From: Rhizopus arrhizus
Taxonomy: Eukaryota > Mucoromycota > Mucoromycetes > Mucorales > Rhizopodaceae
Assembly: GCA_024220505.1 (NCBI GenBank)
Contig: JAKZZE010000016.1
Span: 992,001-1,056,000, forward strand
Direction: 5' to 3'
Length of the DNA stretch: 64,000 nucleotides
In this document: piece after piece, positions 1-9,621 of the stretch
Numbering within the stretch: position 1 is the first letter of the stretch
Layout of the letters: each line of letters starts with the position of its first letter
Position numbers and translations under genes: made by a program
Notes under the pieces: generated by a model
Databases searched by the model: none
The model's input: only the letters and a program-made list of their open reading frames with translations
What the model was told of the DNA's origin: nothing

Positions 1-1826
1 CTTCTACTGATTAAACTAATGAACTTGGCTTTGGTTTGGACAATGACAAATATTAGATGATTCTATACATTATGATGCAAAAACAGAATGCTTTCCATAA
101 TAACATTGAAGCGCTCCACTGATCTTCCGATGACATGTTTCTTCAAACGCCATTGTCTCATCTACAATCTTCTGTAAAATGTTCCCATTGGGATCGCCTT
201 GCGAACGGCTCCCTTTGGCAACGTTGTATCCCTCTTCTAGGTAGCCTTGATAATCAAATCTTTACGCAACTATGCCATCAGTTTCTGGCTAGTTTAAATT
301 TTTTTTTTTTGTTCGTTTGTTCGTTTGTTTATTCTTTATTTGTTATATAACCTTTTGATATGTTTCCCCCCCCTCCCCCTCCTTTTTTTTTTAGGCAATA
401 AAAAGTCTTTTGAAACATGTACTTTTCTGTAACCTCTTTTTATCTTGTTTTTCTCACTTTATCTCACTCTAAACAGATTGATGTACTTAATAAGGTTTAG
501 TGGTCACTTATTACAAGCGAATTGTCCAAATATTGATTACCAAGGGAAATCTGTGGCTTAATAGACGTTGATGACGTTCTATCTCTATTCTCTTCAAATG
601 CTTTATAGAATATTAGGGTATGGATTCATCTTGATCCCCACACTACATTTATCTTTTGAAGTGTTTGGAATAGTTTGCAACAAAAGTAGACGATCAAAAG
701 ATAAGATGCTTCCTTTGTTTATTAACAATTAAACAAAAGAGAAATGTTAGAAAAGCTTACAGTCCAAGCAACAAACGCAGTATTTAAGTGAATTTTTGTA
801 AGCAGATCAATATATATTCAATCATTCTTTTGTCATCCTTGACTTGTGTTTGTCCAATCTACACTTGAAGGTATTCCACTGGGATCCAGTGTGTATGCTG
901 TATCATTTAAATAAGAAATATAGGCTTATCTTGTTTTAGTAAACAATTAGTCTGAATCATTTACAAGTAAGAACTAATCAAGTTTAGAAAAATAATGACA
1001 AAGAAGGTATAAAGAGCATTCTTAAAAGCTCCTTTATGCTTCAAATATAATGTGAGAAGAAACAAAAGCATAAGATGAGCGGAAGTTTATGGATAAACAT
1101 TCATTTTACTTTTAAATATAACCGCATTCCACAGTAATGCATAACACACGAACATTACTTTGTCAGCATGCATATATTAAAATAGATCATGTTTCAAGAA
1201 GAAAGATATATAAACTCAAGTCAAATATGATTTGATTTTATTCAACAATATATTTCCAGAGCTTATATATTTCTTCACAGTGTAGACATTCCTCACAGCG
1301 TAGATATCCTCATAATGTAGATGCTAATATATGAATTATATAGCTGACTAAACGCTACATGCTATTATCCAGATCTTTACATAATTCAATATAGGCACTT
1401 GCTCCTTTGCTTCAACTCAAATCTAAGCTTTGTTTTAATCTTTTTCACTCCACTTATACTCAGTATGTTACACACATACAAATATAACCAACACTTTTAA
1501 AGGGAGAAAGAACAAATGCAAGAGGAGAAGTAGAGTGATATCTCAAAGTAAGTATTGTGAGTTACTTTTTATTTTAGTAAAAGACACGACTGGATGGTTT
1601 GTAGGTTAACATGGCTCATAAGTTGTTTATGATAATTCATGTAGCCAATCAAAAAATTCGACAAAAATGAAAGTTCAAGCCGGATTTTGTATGTAATTTT
1701 ACCCATAACTTTTTCTAAAAGTTTTCTCGTAAGGCTTATCAGTATTTTGAAAAGGGTAAGTTTATTGACATGTCTTTCAGTCCCCTGTCACTTATTAAAA
1801 CCCCAATTAGAGGATGTCGGCGAAAG
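1..1826. other. Gene-poor left flank
   Basis: No convincing coding region is seen. The stretch is AT-rich with homopolymers and short degenerate repeats, for example three imperfect copies of a short CACAGYGTAGA-type motif near 1280-1325. Short open frames here (for example 135-350) have no recognisable domain and end in T-run-encoded phenylalanine stretches, so I do not call them genes. Confidence 0.5.
400..545 (+). repeat. Decayed fragment of an LTR related to the 1831-2386 LTR
   Basis: The sequence around 470-530 follows the same order as the 3' part of the intact gypsy LTR: a CTTTATCT-type tract, AAACAG.TTGAT, then TAGTGGTCACT and ACAAGCGAAT. Many substitutions separate it from the intact copy, so it is an old, partial relative. 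It is too diverged to give exact ends. Confidence 0.45.
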
Positions 1827-1830
1827 TTAC

Positions 1831-2386
1831 TGTAACACACAAGAATAAAACGGCGGAATTTAAATCGTTGCAGTTTATAACGAACGCCTTGCAGTTTACA
1901 ACAACCACCTTACACTATACAACAACCGCCTCTTATGTTATAACAACCATTCAAAATACCAAAAACAGAACAAAACATAAAATCCAAAAAATATAAATAA
2001 CCCCAAAGAATAATCTCAAAAAATACTTCACTTCTAACTTCCTAACTTCTCTCTTATTTTATTTTTACTTTTTCTTTTTATCAAATAAATATTCTTTTAA
2101 AGAGGCAAACTATCTCTTATTTTATTTAACATCAAGAACAAGAAGTCCCTTGAAGCTATTATACTTCATTGTAAATCCCCTTTTTTATTTTACTTTATCT
2201 TTTTATTTTTATTCTACCTTAACTAAAACAGTTTGATCTACTTTATAAGATCTGGTGGTCACTATAACAAGCGAATCAAGCCAATCCAACTCATATAAAA
2301 GCAATTATTATACCAATTACAACTTAAATCTGTTTATTTAAACCTCAACTCAACACACTCAAGCGAACTAGTAAAAATTTATTACA
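1831..2386 (+). repeat. 5' LTR of the gypsy element
   Basis: Direct repeat of 9604-10159 with TG...CA ends. It holds a TATA-like box near 1990 (AATATAAATAACC), a candidate polyadenylation signal AAATAAATATTC near 2082-2093, and an internal TGGTGGTCACTATAACAAGCG block that resembles the primer-binding site just downstream. One copy has an extra T in a T run near 2200 and lacks a C near 1990 relative to the other. Confidence 0.92.
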
Positions 2387-2388
2387 TT

Positions 2389-2407
2389 TGGTGGTCACTA
2401 CGAGGGG
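2389..2407 (+). promoter_or_regulatory. Primer-binding site for minus-strand DNA synthesis
   Basis: Two bases after the 5' LTR the sequence reads TGGTGGTCACTACGAGGGG. It begins with TGG, the complement of the tRNA CCA end, as expected of a primer-binding site. I could not assign the primer tRNA; its 3' end would read GTAGTGACCACCA. Confidence 0.7.
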
Positions 2408-2604
2408 AAATAAAACATCAAATCAAGAAATCAAATCAAGAAATTAATACGAGGGGCAAAATTGAAAAACTACAACGAAATCACATCAATAAATCAAATT
2501 AAATCAAGAAACAATCCAAGAATATATTCACACCAAATCAAATCAAAAACAATCAGAAGACACTCAAAATAGAATCAACAATTTCAAAACACTTATTATC
2601 GACA

Positions 2605-3906
2605 ATGACAACAATAGGACCTAACGTGTTGGCTCCAGTCAGCAACCAAAGCGCAACCCAAGGATATCGTCCCAGGTTAATTGAATTTTATGGCTATGAA
2701 GGAGAAGATTTCCGACATTTTTTAGAAATACTTGAATCATTTCTTGCAATTAGCAACATATACAGTGATTCACGAAAACTCGTCATCCTCAAGTCACAAT
2801 TACGGCGCGCAGCAAAAATATATTACGAAAATGTTATACTCAAAAAGAATCCTGAACTTACCTACGATGTAGCTATTGAAAAGCTGAAAGATCACTATAT
2901 CACACCTGAATTAATACAAAGTTATGAACTGGAATTCAATGAAGTGTACCAAGGAGAACAAGAACATCCGCAAATTTTTCTGGCTAGACTACGAGAGGCA
3001 GCTGACCTAGCAAATATTACTAGTGAAGAGGTGATTCAAAGTCGATTCCGTGCCGGTCTCTTAAGAGAAATTAAACAATTCTGTATCCAAAGCAGCTCCA
3101 AAACATTTCAAGAGTGGATAAATCATGCAGAAGGATGGTGGAATGCAAACAGACCACGCAAGATCGCAATGGTCGATAACCCCTTTATTCCACGCAATAT
3201 TAACAACGCCTTAATCTACCACGACGAAGACAATTATCGCAACCATTACGCTATAAGCAATCACAATGTTGAAATTATAGATACAGATGAAATACCAACA
3301 CAAGTAGTCACAATAAATGGTACGAGCAAACCAACCAGAATGATGCATCGTAATATCATTAGTGGCCCAACTCGATTAACAACCATGGATATAAATGGTC
3401 ATACAAATGGTGTTCAATATCAAGTGCATCATCGTCCAAGACATGAACATAATGAATCAGCACATTCAGACAGCCAACAAGAAATTCTCAACATGGTACA
3501 ACAAGTTATTCGTAATGAACTAAACGGCTTTTATCAACCTAACAGATCATATAATCGTAACCCACTCGAAAATCCCAATAAATATAACAACAATTATCGT
3601 GACTACAGACGCAATAATGAACATAGTGGCTATCAAAACAACAACGGAAATGGATACAACAACAACGGAAATGGATACAACAACAATGGAAATGGATACA
3701 ACAACAAAGGATATAACAACAACAACAACAATGGATACAGCAACCGTAACAACTACAACAATAATGGATACAACAAATATAGAAACAACGTTGATTATAC
3801 CAGTAGAAAACCAGAATACAACAGCAACCAGCCAAATAATAACTACAATAATCAGTCTAATCCACAACAATATATACAACAGCAAAACCAGCCGTCAAAA
3901 AACTAG
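2605..3906 (+). CDS. Gag-like protein of the gypsy element
   Basis: The 433-residue product starts MTTIGPNVLAP. Residues about 20-190 look like a retrotransposon Gag/capsid fold: FYGYEGEDFRHFLEILESF, a helical region, and LREIKQF...FQEWINHAEGWW. The C-terminal third (about 310-433) is extremely Asn/Gly/Tyr rich, partly from an in-frame 18-nt repeat near 3640-3720 (NGNGYNN units). No CCHC zinc knuckle is present, so RNA binding may rely on this low-complexity tail, which also has scattered Arg. The frame ends at TAG 3904-3906 directly after a slippery heptamer and overlaps the open pol frame. Gag assembles the virus-like particle in this family; the fold assignment is from sequence character only. 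Confidence 0.85.
   Translation: MTTIGPNVLAPVSNQSATQGYRPRLIEFYGYEGEDFRHFLEILESFLAISNIYSDSRKLVILKSQLRRAAKIYYENVILKKNPELTYDVAIEKLKDHYITPELIQSYELEFNEVYQGEQEHPQIFLARLREAADLANITSEEVIQSRFRAGLLREIKQFCIQSSSKTFQEWINHAEGWWNANRPRKIAMVDNPFIPRNINNALIYHDEDNYRNHYAISNHNVEIIDTDEIPTQVVTINGTSKPTRMMHRNIISGPTRLTTMDINGHTNGVQYQVHHRPRHEHNESAHSDSQQEILNMVQQVIRNELNGFYQPNRSYNRNPLENPNKYNNNYRDYRRNNEHSGYQNNNGNGYNNNGNGYNNNGNGYNNKGYNNNNNNGYSNRNNYNNNGYNKYRNNVDYTSRKPEYNSNQPNNNYNNQSNPQQYIQQQNQPSKN
3897..3903 (+). promoter_or_regulatory. Probable -1 ribosomal frameshift site
   Basis: The last gag codons read TCA AAA AAC TAG, so the heptamer A AAA AAC is in the correct X XXY YYZ phase directly before the gag stop. The pol frame is open across this point in the -1 frame and has no ATG until 4281. 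This is the classical signal for making Gag-Pol by -1 frameshifting. Confidence 0.75.
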
Positions 3907-6900
3907 ATGGGTCGGTTGTTTTCAATAATGAAATTAATGGTCAATCGAATACCCACCATAATAAACCCATTCACCAATCTCAGTTAAATCAGCATCAATA
4001 TCAAAACAATAAAACATCACCTCAACAATCCCGACATCTTAACGCTATTCTAACTCAAAATGAAAGTGATTCCAACTATAAAAGAGAATTATATGCTGCA
4101 GTCAGACCCGAAAAGCCACCTGAAGTAGCTAAAGGGGTCCCATATAAGAAAACCAGACCAACTCCACAAGAAAAGCAAACAAAAACACCGATTATTACTA
4201 GAAAAGTCAATACACGTCAACACTTTGAAGAAATCAACCCATCTGCTACAAATCAAATAGTTACAAACAAAAGTAAAGATATGGATATAGATCTCCCTGT
4301 GAAAGAAGTAGAAAGAAAAACACCTCGACAAAGAGCAAAAAGAGAACAACCTGATATATCTTATAATATTGTAAACGATGTGCTGGAACAACCTGCAAAG
4401 ATATCAGTACGAGATCTGATAACTACTGCACCTAAATTCCGCAGAGAATTAATTAGTGCCTGTAGACCAAAAAGAAAAATAGTCAATAAGCAAGTACCTC
4501 AACAGACAATGGCATTAATTGAAGATGACGATATAAATACAACAGCTGTATATTCAAAAGTCAATATTGGAAACCACAGAGTCAAAACTCTAGTAGACTG
4601 TGGGGCAGCAAAGACATGCATGTCAAAGGCTTTAGCAGATACTTTGGAATTAAGTATAGATGCTGCATCAGAAAGCGTCTTTACCCTAGGAAATGGAACA
4701 AAGCAACCTGCATTAGGAATTATCTATGATGTACCAATTGAAGTAAAAGAAGATATGATCATACCTTGTACAATAGAGGTTTTACCAACCTGTCCATCGC
4801 ATCTTATTATTGGAAACAACTGGTTAAACCGTGCAAAAGCAAAGATAGACTTCAATAGTTCGTCCTTAAAGGTATCATACAAGAAACAGAAAGCCGAATT
4901 GCCTATATCATTTCTCCGCAGAAAAGAAAGCGTACCAAAAATGATTAGTCATACACAAACATATCAAAATCCTGTCAGCATGACAAATTCTTCACCCAAA
5001 CGAGTTCACTTTGAAGATGAGTCATATGAAGATGATAGTACAGAAAGTGGTGATTCTGAAGAAATATCTGAAAGCGACGAAGTAAGCGATGAAGACTATA
5101 CAGCCGAAAATGAATCTTCAGAGGAAGAATTACCTCAAGAACAAATGGAAACTTCATTATTAGTATTAGATAAAGATATGGAACAATCTATAGAACTAGT
5201 ACCAGAAGAAAAAGAAAATATTGTTAGAGCACCAAAAGATGGAATGGTTTTGAAAGCATTCACATCAAATACTTTTCGAATTGACAAGCCACCTGGAAAT
5301 TATCGAAAGCTTACTTACAGCTTTAACATAACTAACAAAGACATCAGTGAAGCCATGGGATACTTCGATATAAATTCAAATATTATTATCAACAAAAGAA
5401 ACGTCGAAATACATATATACAATCGATCAGGAAACAACATATATTTGAAGCCGCATGAAGAAATAGGTGTTTTAGAAGAATACGATCTAGAAAACGAAGA
5501 GATGATACAAGCATACCAACTCAATAGAAATTATGATTTGTTTGCCATGGAAAAAGATGTAGATTCAAATGAAGACACAGAAAACGAAACAATAGATCAA
5601 GAATCCTACGCCAAGCTAGAAATTGGAAAAATTGAAGAAATGACAGAAAAGAAATTAAGAAAACTGATATACAAGTACAAGGAGATATTTGACTGGAACA
5701 ATGACACTATTGGATATACACAATTGATGAAACACAAAATTATAATTGAAGAAAATATACAACCTATCAGTCACAGACCTTATCGACTCAGCCCTATCGA
5801 ATCGGAATACTTGCAAAAAGAATTAGAAAAATATTGCAAATTAGGAGTCATCGCACCCTCAAATAGTCCTTGGTCTGCACCTGTTATTTTAGTCAAAAAG
5901 AAGAATGGCGAATATCGTATGGTAATTGACTACCGCAAGCTGAATACTGTAACCAAAAAGGATTCTTACCCACTACCGAGAATTGATGATCTACTCGACA
6001 CACTAGGAAAGGCCAAAGTATTTTCCGCCTTAGACATGAGAGCTGGATTTCATCAAGTTCCAATGGAAGAAGAAAGCAAAGAGCTAACCGCATTCACAAC
6101 CAAATTTGGAGTTTATCATTACAATACGTTACCAATGGGATTAGTCAATTCACCAGCAACCTTTCAAAGATTAATTGATCTCTGCTTCCGACCACTTCTC
6201 AACAAATGTTTAGTTGCATATATAGATGATTTGAATGTATATTCTAATGACAACCATGAACATCTTCTTCACCTAGAACAAGTATTCAATTGCATCAAAA
6301 TTGCCAACTTAAAGCTCAATCCAGAGAAATGCTTCTTTTTCAAAGATCATCTGAAGTTTCTTGGATATATTGTAACTAAAGAAGGGATACAAACTGATCC
6401 AAGCAAAATTGAAAAGATTCAAAATTATCCAGTTCCTAAAACACTCACGCAAATAAGAGGATTCCTTGGATTGGCCTCATATTATCGAAGATTTATTAAA
6501 AATTTTGCAGCAATCGCACGTCCTTTACACGATCAAACCAAAACATCAAAAAGAATACCTTGGACTAACAAGACAACCGAATCATTCGAATTGTTAAAGA
6601 AATTATTAACACAAGCACCGGTTTTGGCAAGACCTGACTTTAATCGAGACTTTATCTTAGTAACAGACGCATCAAGAAATGGTCTTGGATGTATACTGAC
6701 TCAGTTGGATGAGAACAACCACGAACATCCAATTATATATGCCAGCAGAAGCCTCAAATCAAGCGAAGGAAACTATGGTGTATCTAAACTTGAATGTTTA
6801 GCAGTAATATGGGCAGTCAAATTATTTAGACCATATCTATTGGGAAGAAAATTCACAATTATTACCGATCATTCTGCATTAAAAGGTTTACTCAATTCTA

Positions 6901-7022
6901 CAAATCCAACAGGAATCATTGCAAGATGGATCACAATCTTAGCAGAATATGAATACGAAATCAAATATCGACCTGGAAGAGTCAATGAGAGTGCCGATTT
7001 CATGTCTAGACTTGGATACTGA
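3903..7022 (+). CDS. Pol: aspartic protease, reverse transcriptase, RNase H
   Basis: The frame is open from the frameshift site to TGA at 7020-7022; the first ATG inside it is at 4281 (913 residues from there). Counted from that ATG, the protease lies near residue 90-200 (LVDCGAAKTCMS, then HLIIGNNWL), followed by an acidic spacer at about 240-310. The reverse transcriptase is near 480-720: RMVIDYRKLN, FSALDMRAGFHQ, LPMGLVNSPATFQ and the catalytic YIDD. RNase H follows near 790-910 (LVTDASRNGLG, YGVSKLECLAV, ITDHSALKGL). The protease has Cys in place of the usual Thr/Ser in D-T/S-G, which is odd. The frame stops straight after RNase H; integrase is encoded separately 127 nt downstream in another frame. 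Confidence 0.92.
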   Translation, partial: LDGSVVFNNEINGQSNTHHNKPIHQSQLNQHQYQNNKTSPQQSRHLNAILTQNESDSNYKRELYAAVRPEKPPEVAKGVPYKKTRPTPQEKQTKTPIITRKVNTRQHFEEINPSATNQIVTNKSKDMDIDLPVKEVERKTPRQRAKREQPDISYNIVNDVLEQPAKISVRDLITTAPKFRRELISACRPKRKIVNKQVPQQTMALIEDDDINTTAVYSKVNIGNHRVKTLVDCGAAKTCMSKALADTLELSIDAASESVFTLGNGTKQPALGIIYDVPIEVKEDMIIPCTIEVLPTCPSHLIIGNNWLNRAKAKIDFNSSSLKVSYKKQKAELPISFLRRKESVPKMISHTQTYQNPVSMTNSSPKRVHFEDESYEDDSTESGDSEEISESDEVSDEDYTAENESSEEELPQEQMETSLLVLDKDMEQSIELVPEEKENIVRAPKDGMVLKAFTSNTFRIDKPPGNYRKLTYSFNITNKDISEAMGYFDINSNIIINKRNVEIHIYNRSGNNIYLKPHEEIGVLEEYDLENEEMIQAYQLNRNYDLFAMEKDVDSNEDTENETIDQESYAKLEIGKIEEMTEKKLRKLIYKYKEIFDWNNDTIGYTQLMKHKIIIEENIQPISHRPYRLSPIESEYLQKELEKYCKLGVIAPSNSPWSAPVILVKKKNGEYRMVIDYRKLNTVTKKDSYPLPRIDDLLDTLGKAKVFSALDMRAGFHQVPMEEESKELTAFTTKFGVYHYNTLPMGLVNSPATFQRLIDLCFRPLLNKCLVAYIDDLNVYSNDNHEHLLHLEQVFNCIKIANLKLNPEKCFFFKDHLKFLGYIVTKEGIQTDPSKIEKIQNYPVPKTLTQIRGFLGLASYYRRFIKNFAAIARPLHDQTKTSKRIPWTNKTTESFELLKKLLTQAPVLARPDFNRDFILVTDASRNGLGCILTQLDENNHEHPIIYASRSLKSSEGNYGVSKLECLAVIWAVKLFRPYLLGRKFTIITDHSALKGLLNSTNPTGIIARWITILAEYEYEIKYRPGRVNESADFMSRLGY

Positions 7023-7122
7023 ACACTAAAAGCCGCAGCAATATGATTGCCACCTGAAACACACATTTATTTTATAAAACTACATGGAGGCAGGGAGGGG
7101 TAGTTGAAACAACACAAAACAC

Positions 7123-7168
7123 AAAAAAAAAAAAAAAAAAAAAACTACAATGAAAAAAAAAAAAAAAA
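7123..7168 (+). other. Poly(A) leader in front of the integrase ORF
   Basis: A 22-base A run ends six bases before ATG 7150, and another long A run follows the ATG, encoding a lysine tract. A purine-rich tract (GGAGGCAGGGAGGGG) lies just upstream near 7085-7100. The placement between two retroelement ORFs suggests a role in translation of the downstream ORF or simply slippage-prone expansion. Confidence 0.5.
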
Positions 7169-8589
7169 AAATCTTACCTGAAACTCATAAAACCACAATA
7201 CAACCAAATCAAGCAAATTTACCGAGCACAAGAATTACAAAAATGGAAGAACAAAAAATGAACTTATTAAAGCAATACCTGCATGATCTGAGGATTCCAG
7301 ATAACATATCTGATAAAATGGTGCGATATCTTAAAAACGAATCAAGCAACTTTACTATATACAAAGGCACACTATATCGATACAACACCTCAAACGGTAT
7401 CATTCGCAAAGTATTAAATAAAGAAGAAGCTCAAAGTATAATACACACTTATCACCAACATCCTTTGGGAGGACATCTTGCTTACAACAACACTCTACAC
7501 AAGATTTCCACACGATATTATTGGGAAAAAATGACTCGTGACATACAACAATACGTTAAAAAATGCCCAAGATGTCAAGTTCATGGATGCAAAACTCTTA
7601 ACGAAGAATTGTATCCAGTACCAATATCAACAAAGCCATTTGACAGAATAGCACTAGATGTTAAACATGTTCAGTCATCAAGAACTGGATATCGATATAT
7701 AATCGTTGGTATCGATTATTTAACGAAATATGTAGAAGCTCGAGCTATACGTTTTCAATCATCATCTGAAATTGCCCTGTTTTTATACGAAGAAATTATT
7801 TGCCGACATGGATGTCCAACTATCATCGTATCAGACAATGGAAAACCTTTTTTAAGCGACTTGGTACGACAAGTTTGCCGCAGTTATTCAATAATACACA
7901 AGACAACAACTCCATATAATCCACAAAGTAATGGACTCATAGAACGATTTAATCGAACATTAGGCCAAATACTCCAAAGACGAAGTGATGATGAAAAGAA
8001 AGACTGGGATCAATATCTACCAGCAACATTATTCGCATATAGATCAATGAAACAGGCTACAACAAAACAAAGTCCATTCTGCTTAATGTACGGGTATGAG
8101 CCTAGAACACCCTTCGATATGGAACATCAGATCTATGAAAAGAAATCTCCAAAGTTTGAAGCAGCTTTGTTTCATCGAACCGCTCATCAGTTGCACAATC
8201 TTAATCGAATTAGGGAACAAGCAGCTAAGGCCATTAAAGCAACACAGGCAGTACAGAAAAAGGCTATTGAAAACAAACTTCTAGATCAACGAAAAGAATT
8301 GAAACCTGCTTTCAATCTAGGAGATATTGTATTGATATACAAAGATTACTTATCAACATCTTGGTCTGGAAAGCTTCAAGACAAATGGGAGGGACCGTAC
8401 ATTATACACCAAATCCTAGGAAAAGGCACATACCATGTTAAAAACATCAACGTACAAGATACCAAAATTAGAAGGGTACACGGTAATCGTTTGAAACCAT
8501 ATTCTTTCCCAGACGTACAATGGAAATCGGAACACGAAAGGGTTATCTCAACCACAATAGATGATGAAACAAGAGACTTACTTCAATAA
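7150..8589 (+). CDS. Integrase of the gypsy element (separate ORF)
   Basis: The 479-residue product opens with a Lys run and carries a complete retroviral-type integrase. The HHCC zinc domain is near residues 95-150 (HQHPLGGH...CPRCQVHG). The D,D-35-E catalytic core starts near 165 (DRIALDVKHVQ), with the second Asp in IIVSDNGKPF and the Glu in NGLIERFNRTLGQ. A C-terminal module of GPY/F type (KWEGPYIIHQILGKGTYHV) lies near 420-450. No chromodomain is recognisable. The enzyme would insert the element DNA into the genome. It is in a different frame from pol and starts 127 nt after the pol stop, so expression needs reinitiation, internal initiation, splicing or a second frameshift; none is proven. 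Confidence 0.92.
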   Translation: MKKKKKKILPETHKTTIQPNQANLPSTRITKMEEQKMNLLKQYLHDLRIPDNISDKMVRYLKNESSNFTIYKGTLYRYNTSNGIIRKVLNKEEAQSIIHTYHQHPLGGHLAYNNTLHKISTRYYWEKMTRDIQQYVKKCPRCQVHGCKTLNEELYPVPISTKPFDRIALDVKHVQSSRTGYRYIIVGIDYLTKYVEARAIRFQSSSEIALFLYEEIICRHGCPTIIVSDNGKPFLSDLVRQVCRSYSIIHKTTTPYNPQSNGLIERFNRTLGQILQRRSDDEKKDWDQYLPATLFAYRSMKQATTKQSPFCLMYGYEPRTPFDMEHQIYEKKSPKFEAALFHRTAHQLHNLNRIREQAAKAIKATQAVQKKAIENKLLDQRKELKPAFNLGDIVLIYKDYLSTSWSGKLQDKWEGPYIIHQILGKGTYHVKNINVQDTKIRRVHGNRLKPYSFPDVQWKSEHERVISTTIDDETRDLLQ

Positions 8590-8596
8590 TACACAT

Positions 8597-8606
<10 letters not shown>

Positions 8607-8643
<37 letters not shown>
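8607..8643 (+). repeat. CA repeat and long A run before the fourth ORF
   Basis: A short (AC)n tract runs into an uninterrupted run of about 37 A, 90 bases upstream of ATG 8734. A second A run lies near 8671-8680. It parallels the A-rich leader in front of the integrase ORF. Confidence 0.6.
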
Positions 8644-8645
<2 letters not shown>

Positions 8646-8733
8646 TGAAACAAACGACATACACATCGACAAAAAAAAAAGATATAAATACACCAAAGAT
8701 TAATCCACAAAGGAATACAAAAAATAACAATAA

Positions 8734-9621
8734 TTGATATACAAAATGCTCTCTAATATTCTCGCTGAAACTGCTACTATTCGAAGCGCATGGTGGCGTC
8801 CTTATGCTCCTAATAAGGAAGACTTTGCTAATCTCTCTGAATACTACGTATACATGTTCACGGAATACTTTGTTACCCTCTGTCAACAAGAAGGTTATGA
8901 ATCACTCATGAATGCTCTCCTCAATTGGCTTATTGAATACGAAAATGATGCTAGTGGTGGTATATTCACTTTTACAGACGAAAATGGAATTACTGTTAGT
9001 CGCTATGAGTATGCTTTGGATATTGCTAATGATATTAGCAACCATTTGGATGAAATTCTCCCCATTATGGATTTGCCAATGCCACCCAATGACTCTCCTG
9101 TTATGGAACCCGAAATCCTGACTATTCCATCAACACCAAGTAACCACTCACCAAGTCCACCATGTGAACTAGAGATTCAAGACTCTAATCCAAAAGAGGC
9201 ACAGGAAATAATTGATTTCGAAGAATTAGATGCTTACCTCCTCAAAGAATTCAATAATATGAATGCTATTGAAGTTGCTAGAAACCACATGACAAGTACA
9301 TACAGCAAGTATGAAGAATTGCTCAAGCAACAAAGAAAAATAGTACGCGAAAAAAGACTATTAATTGAAGAATTGGTTATTGAAGTCAATTACTGGAGTC
9401 ATCTTTCATTCGAAGAACCTGACCTAAATGAAATTAGTATTAGAAATTATTTTGCACAAAAATACGCCAAATTAAGAACAATTCTGCCATCAATACATCG
9501 AAATCCATCTCTCAAGGATCAAATTAGACGACAAGACTCTTGGGGAAATAAAAGAAACCGCACAAGAACGTTCGAGGCCGAACTTTCATCCGGTGGGGAC
9601 ATCTGTAACACACAAGAATAA
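8734..9621 (+). CDS. Extra 3' ORF of the gypsy element, unknown function
   Basis: The 295-residue product (MLSNILAETATIRSAWW...) occupies the position where envelope genes lie in some gypsy lineages, and its last codons enter the 3' LTR. No signal peptide or transmembrane segment is visible, so nothing supports an envelope role. Residues about 15-115 are compact and aromatic; about 120-150 are Pro/Ser rich; about 190-230 form a charged segment with coiled-coil character (YEELLKQQRKIVREKRLL); the C-terminus is basic. The frame is open for 888 nt in an element with near-identical LTRs, which suggests it is maintained. I do not recognise the family. Confidence 0.7.
   Translation: MIYKMLSNILAETATIRSAWWRPYAPNKEDFANLSEYYVYMFTEYFVTLCQQEGYESLMNALLNWLIEYENDASGGIFTFTDENGITVSRYEYALDIANDISNHLDEILPIMDLPMPPNDSPVMEPEILTIPSTPSNHSPSPPCELEIQDSNPKEAQEIIDFEELDAYLLKEFNNMNAIEVARNHMTSTYSKYEELLKQQRKIVREKRLLIEELVIEVNYWSHLSFEEPDLNEISIRNYFAQKYAKLRTILPSIHRNPSLKDQIRRQDSWGNKRNRTRTFEAELSSGGDICNTQE

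Noticed and set aside
3539..3885. Cys/Val-rich minus-strand frames
   Set aside because: They are antisense shadows of the Asn-rich gag tail repeat.
8734..9621. Envelope gene of the gypsy element
   Set aside because: Position fits but there is no signal peptide, cleavage site or membrane anchor, so no envelope role is claimed.
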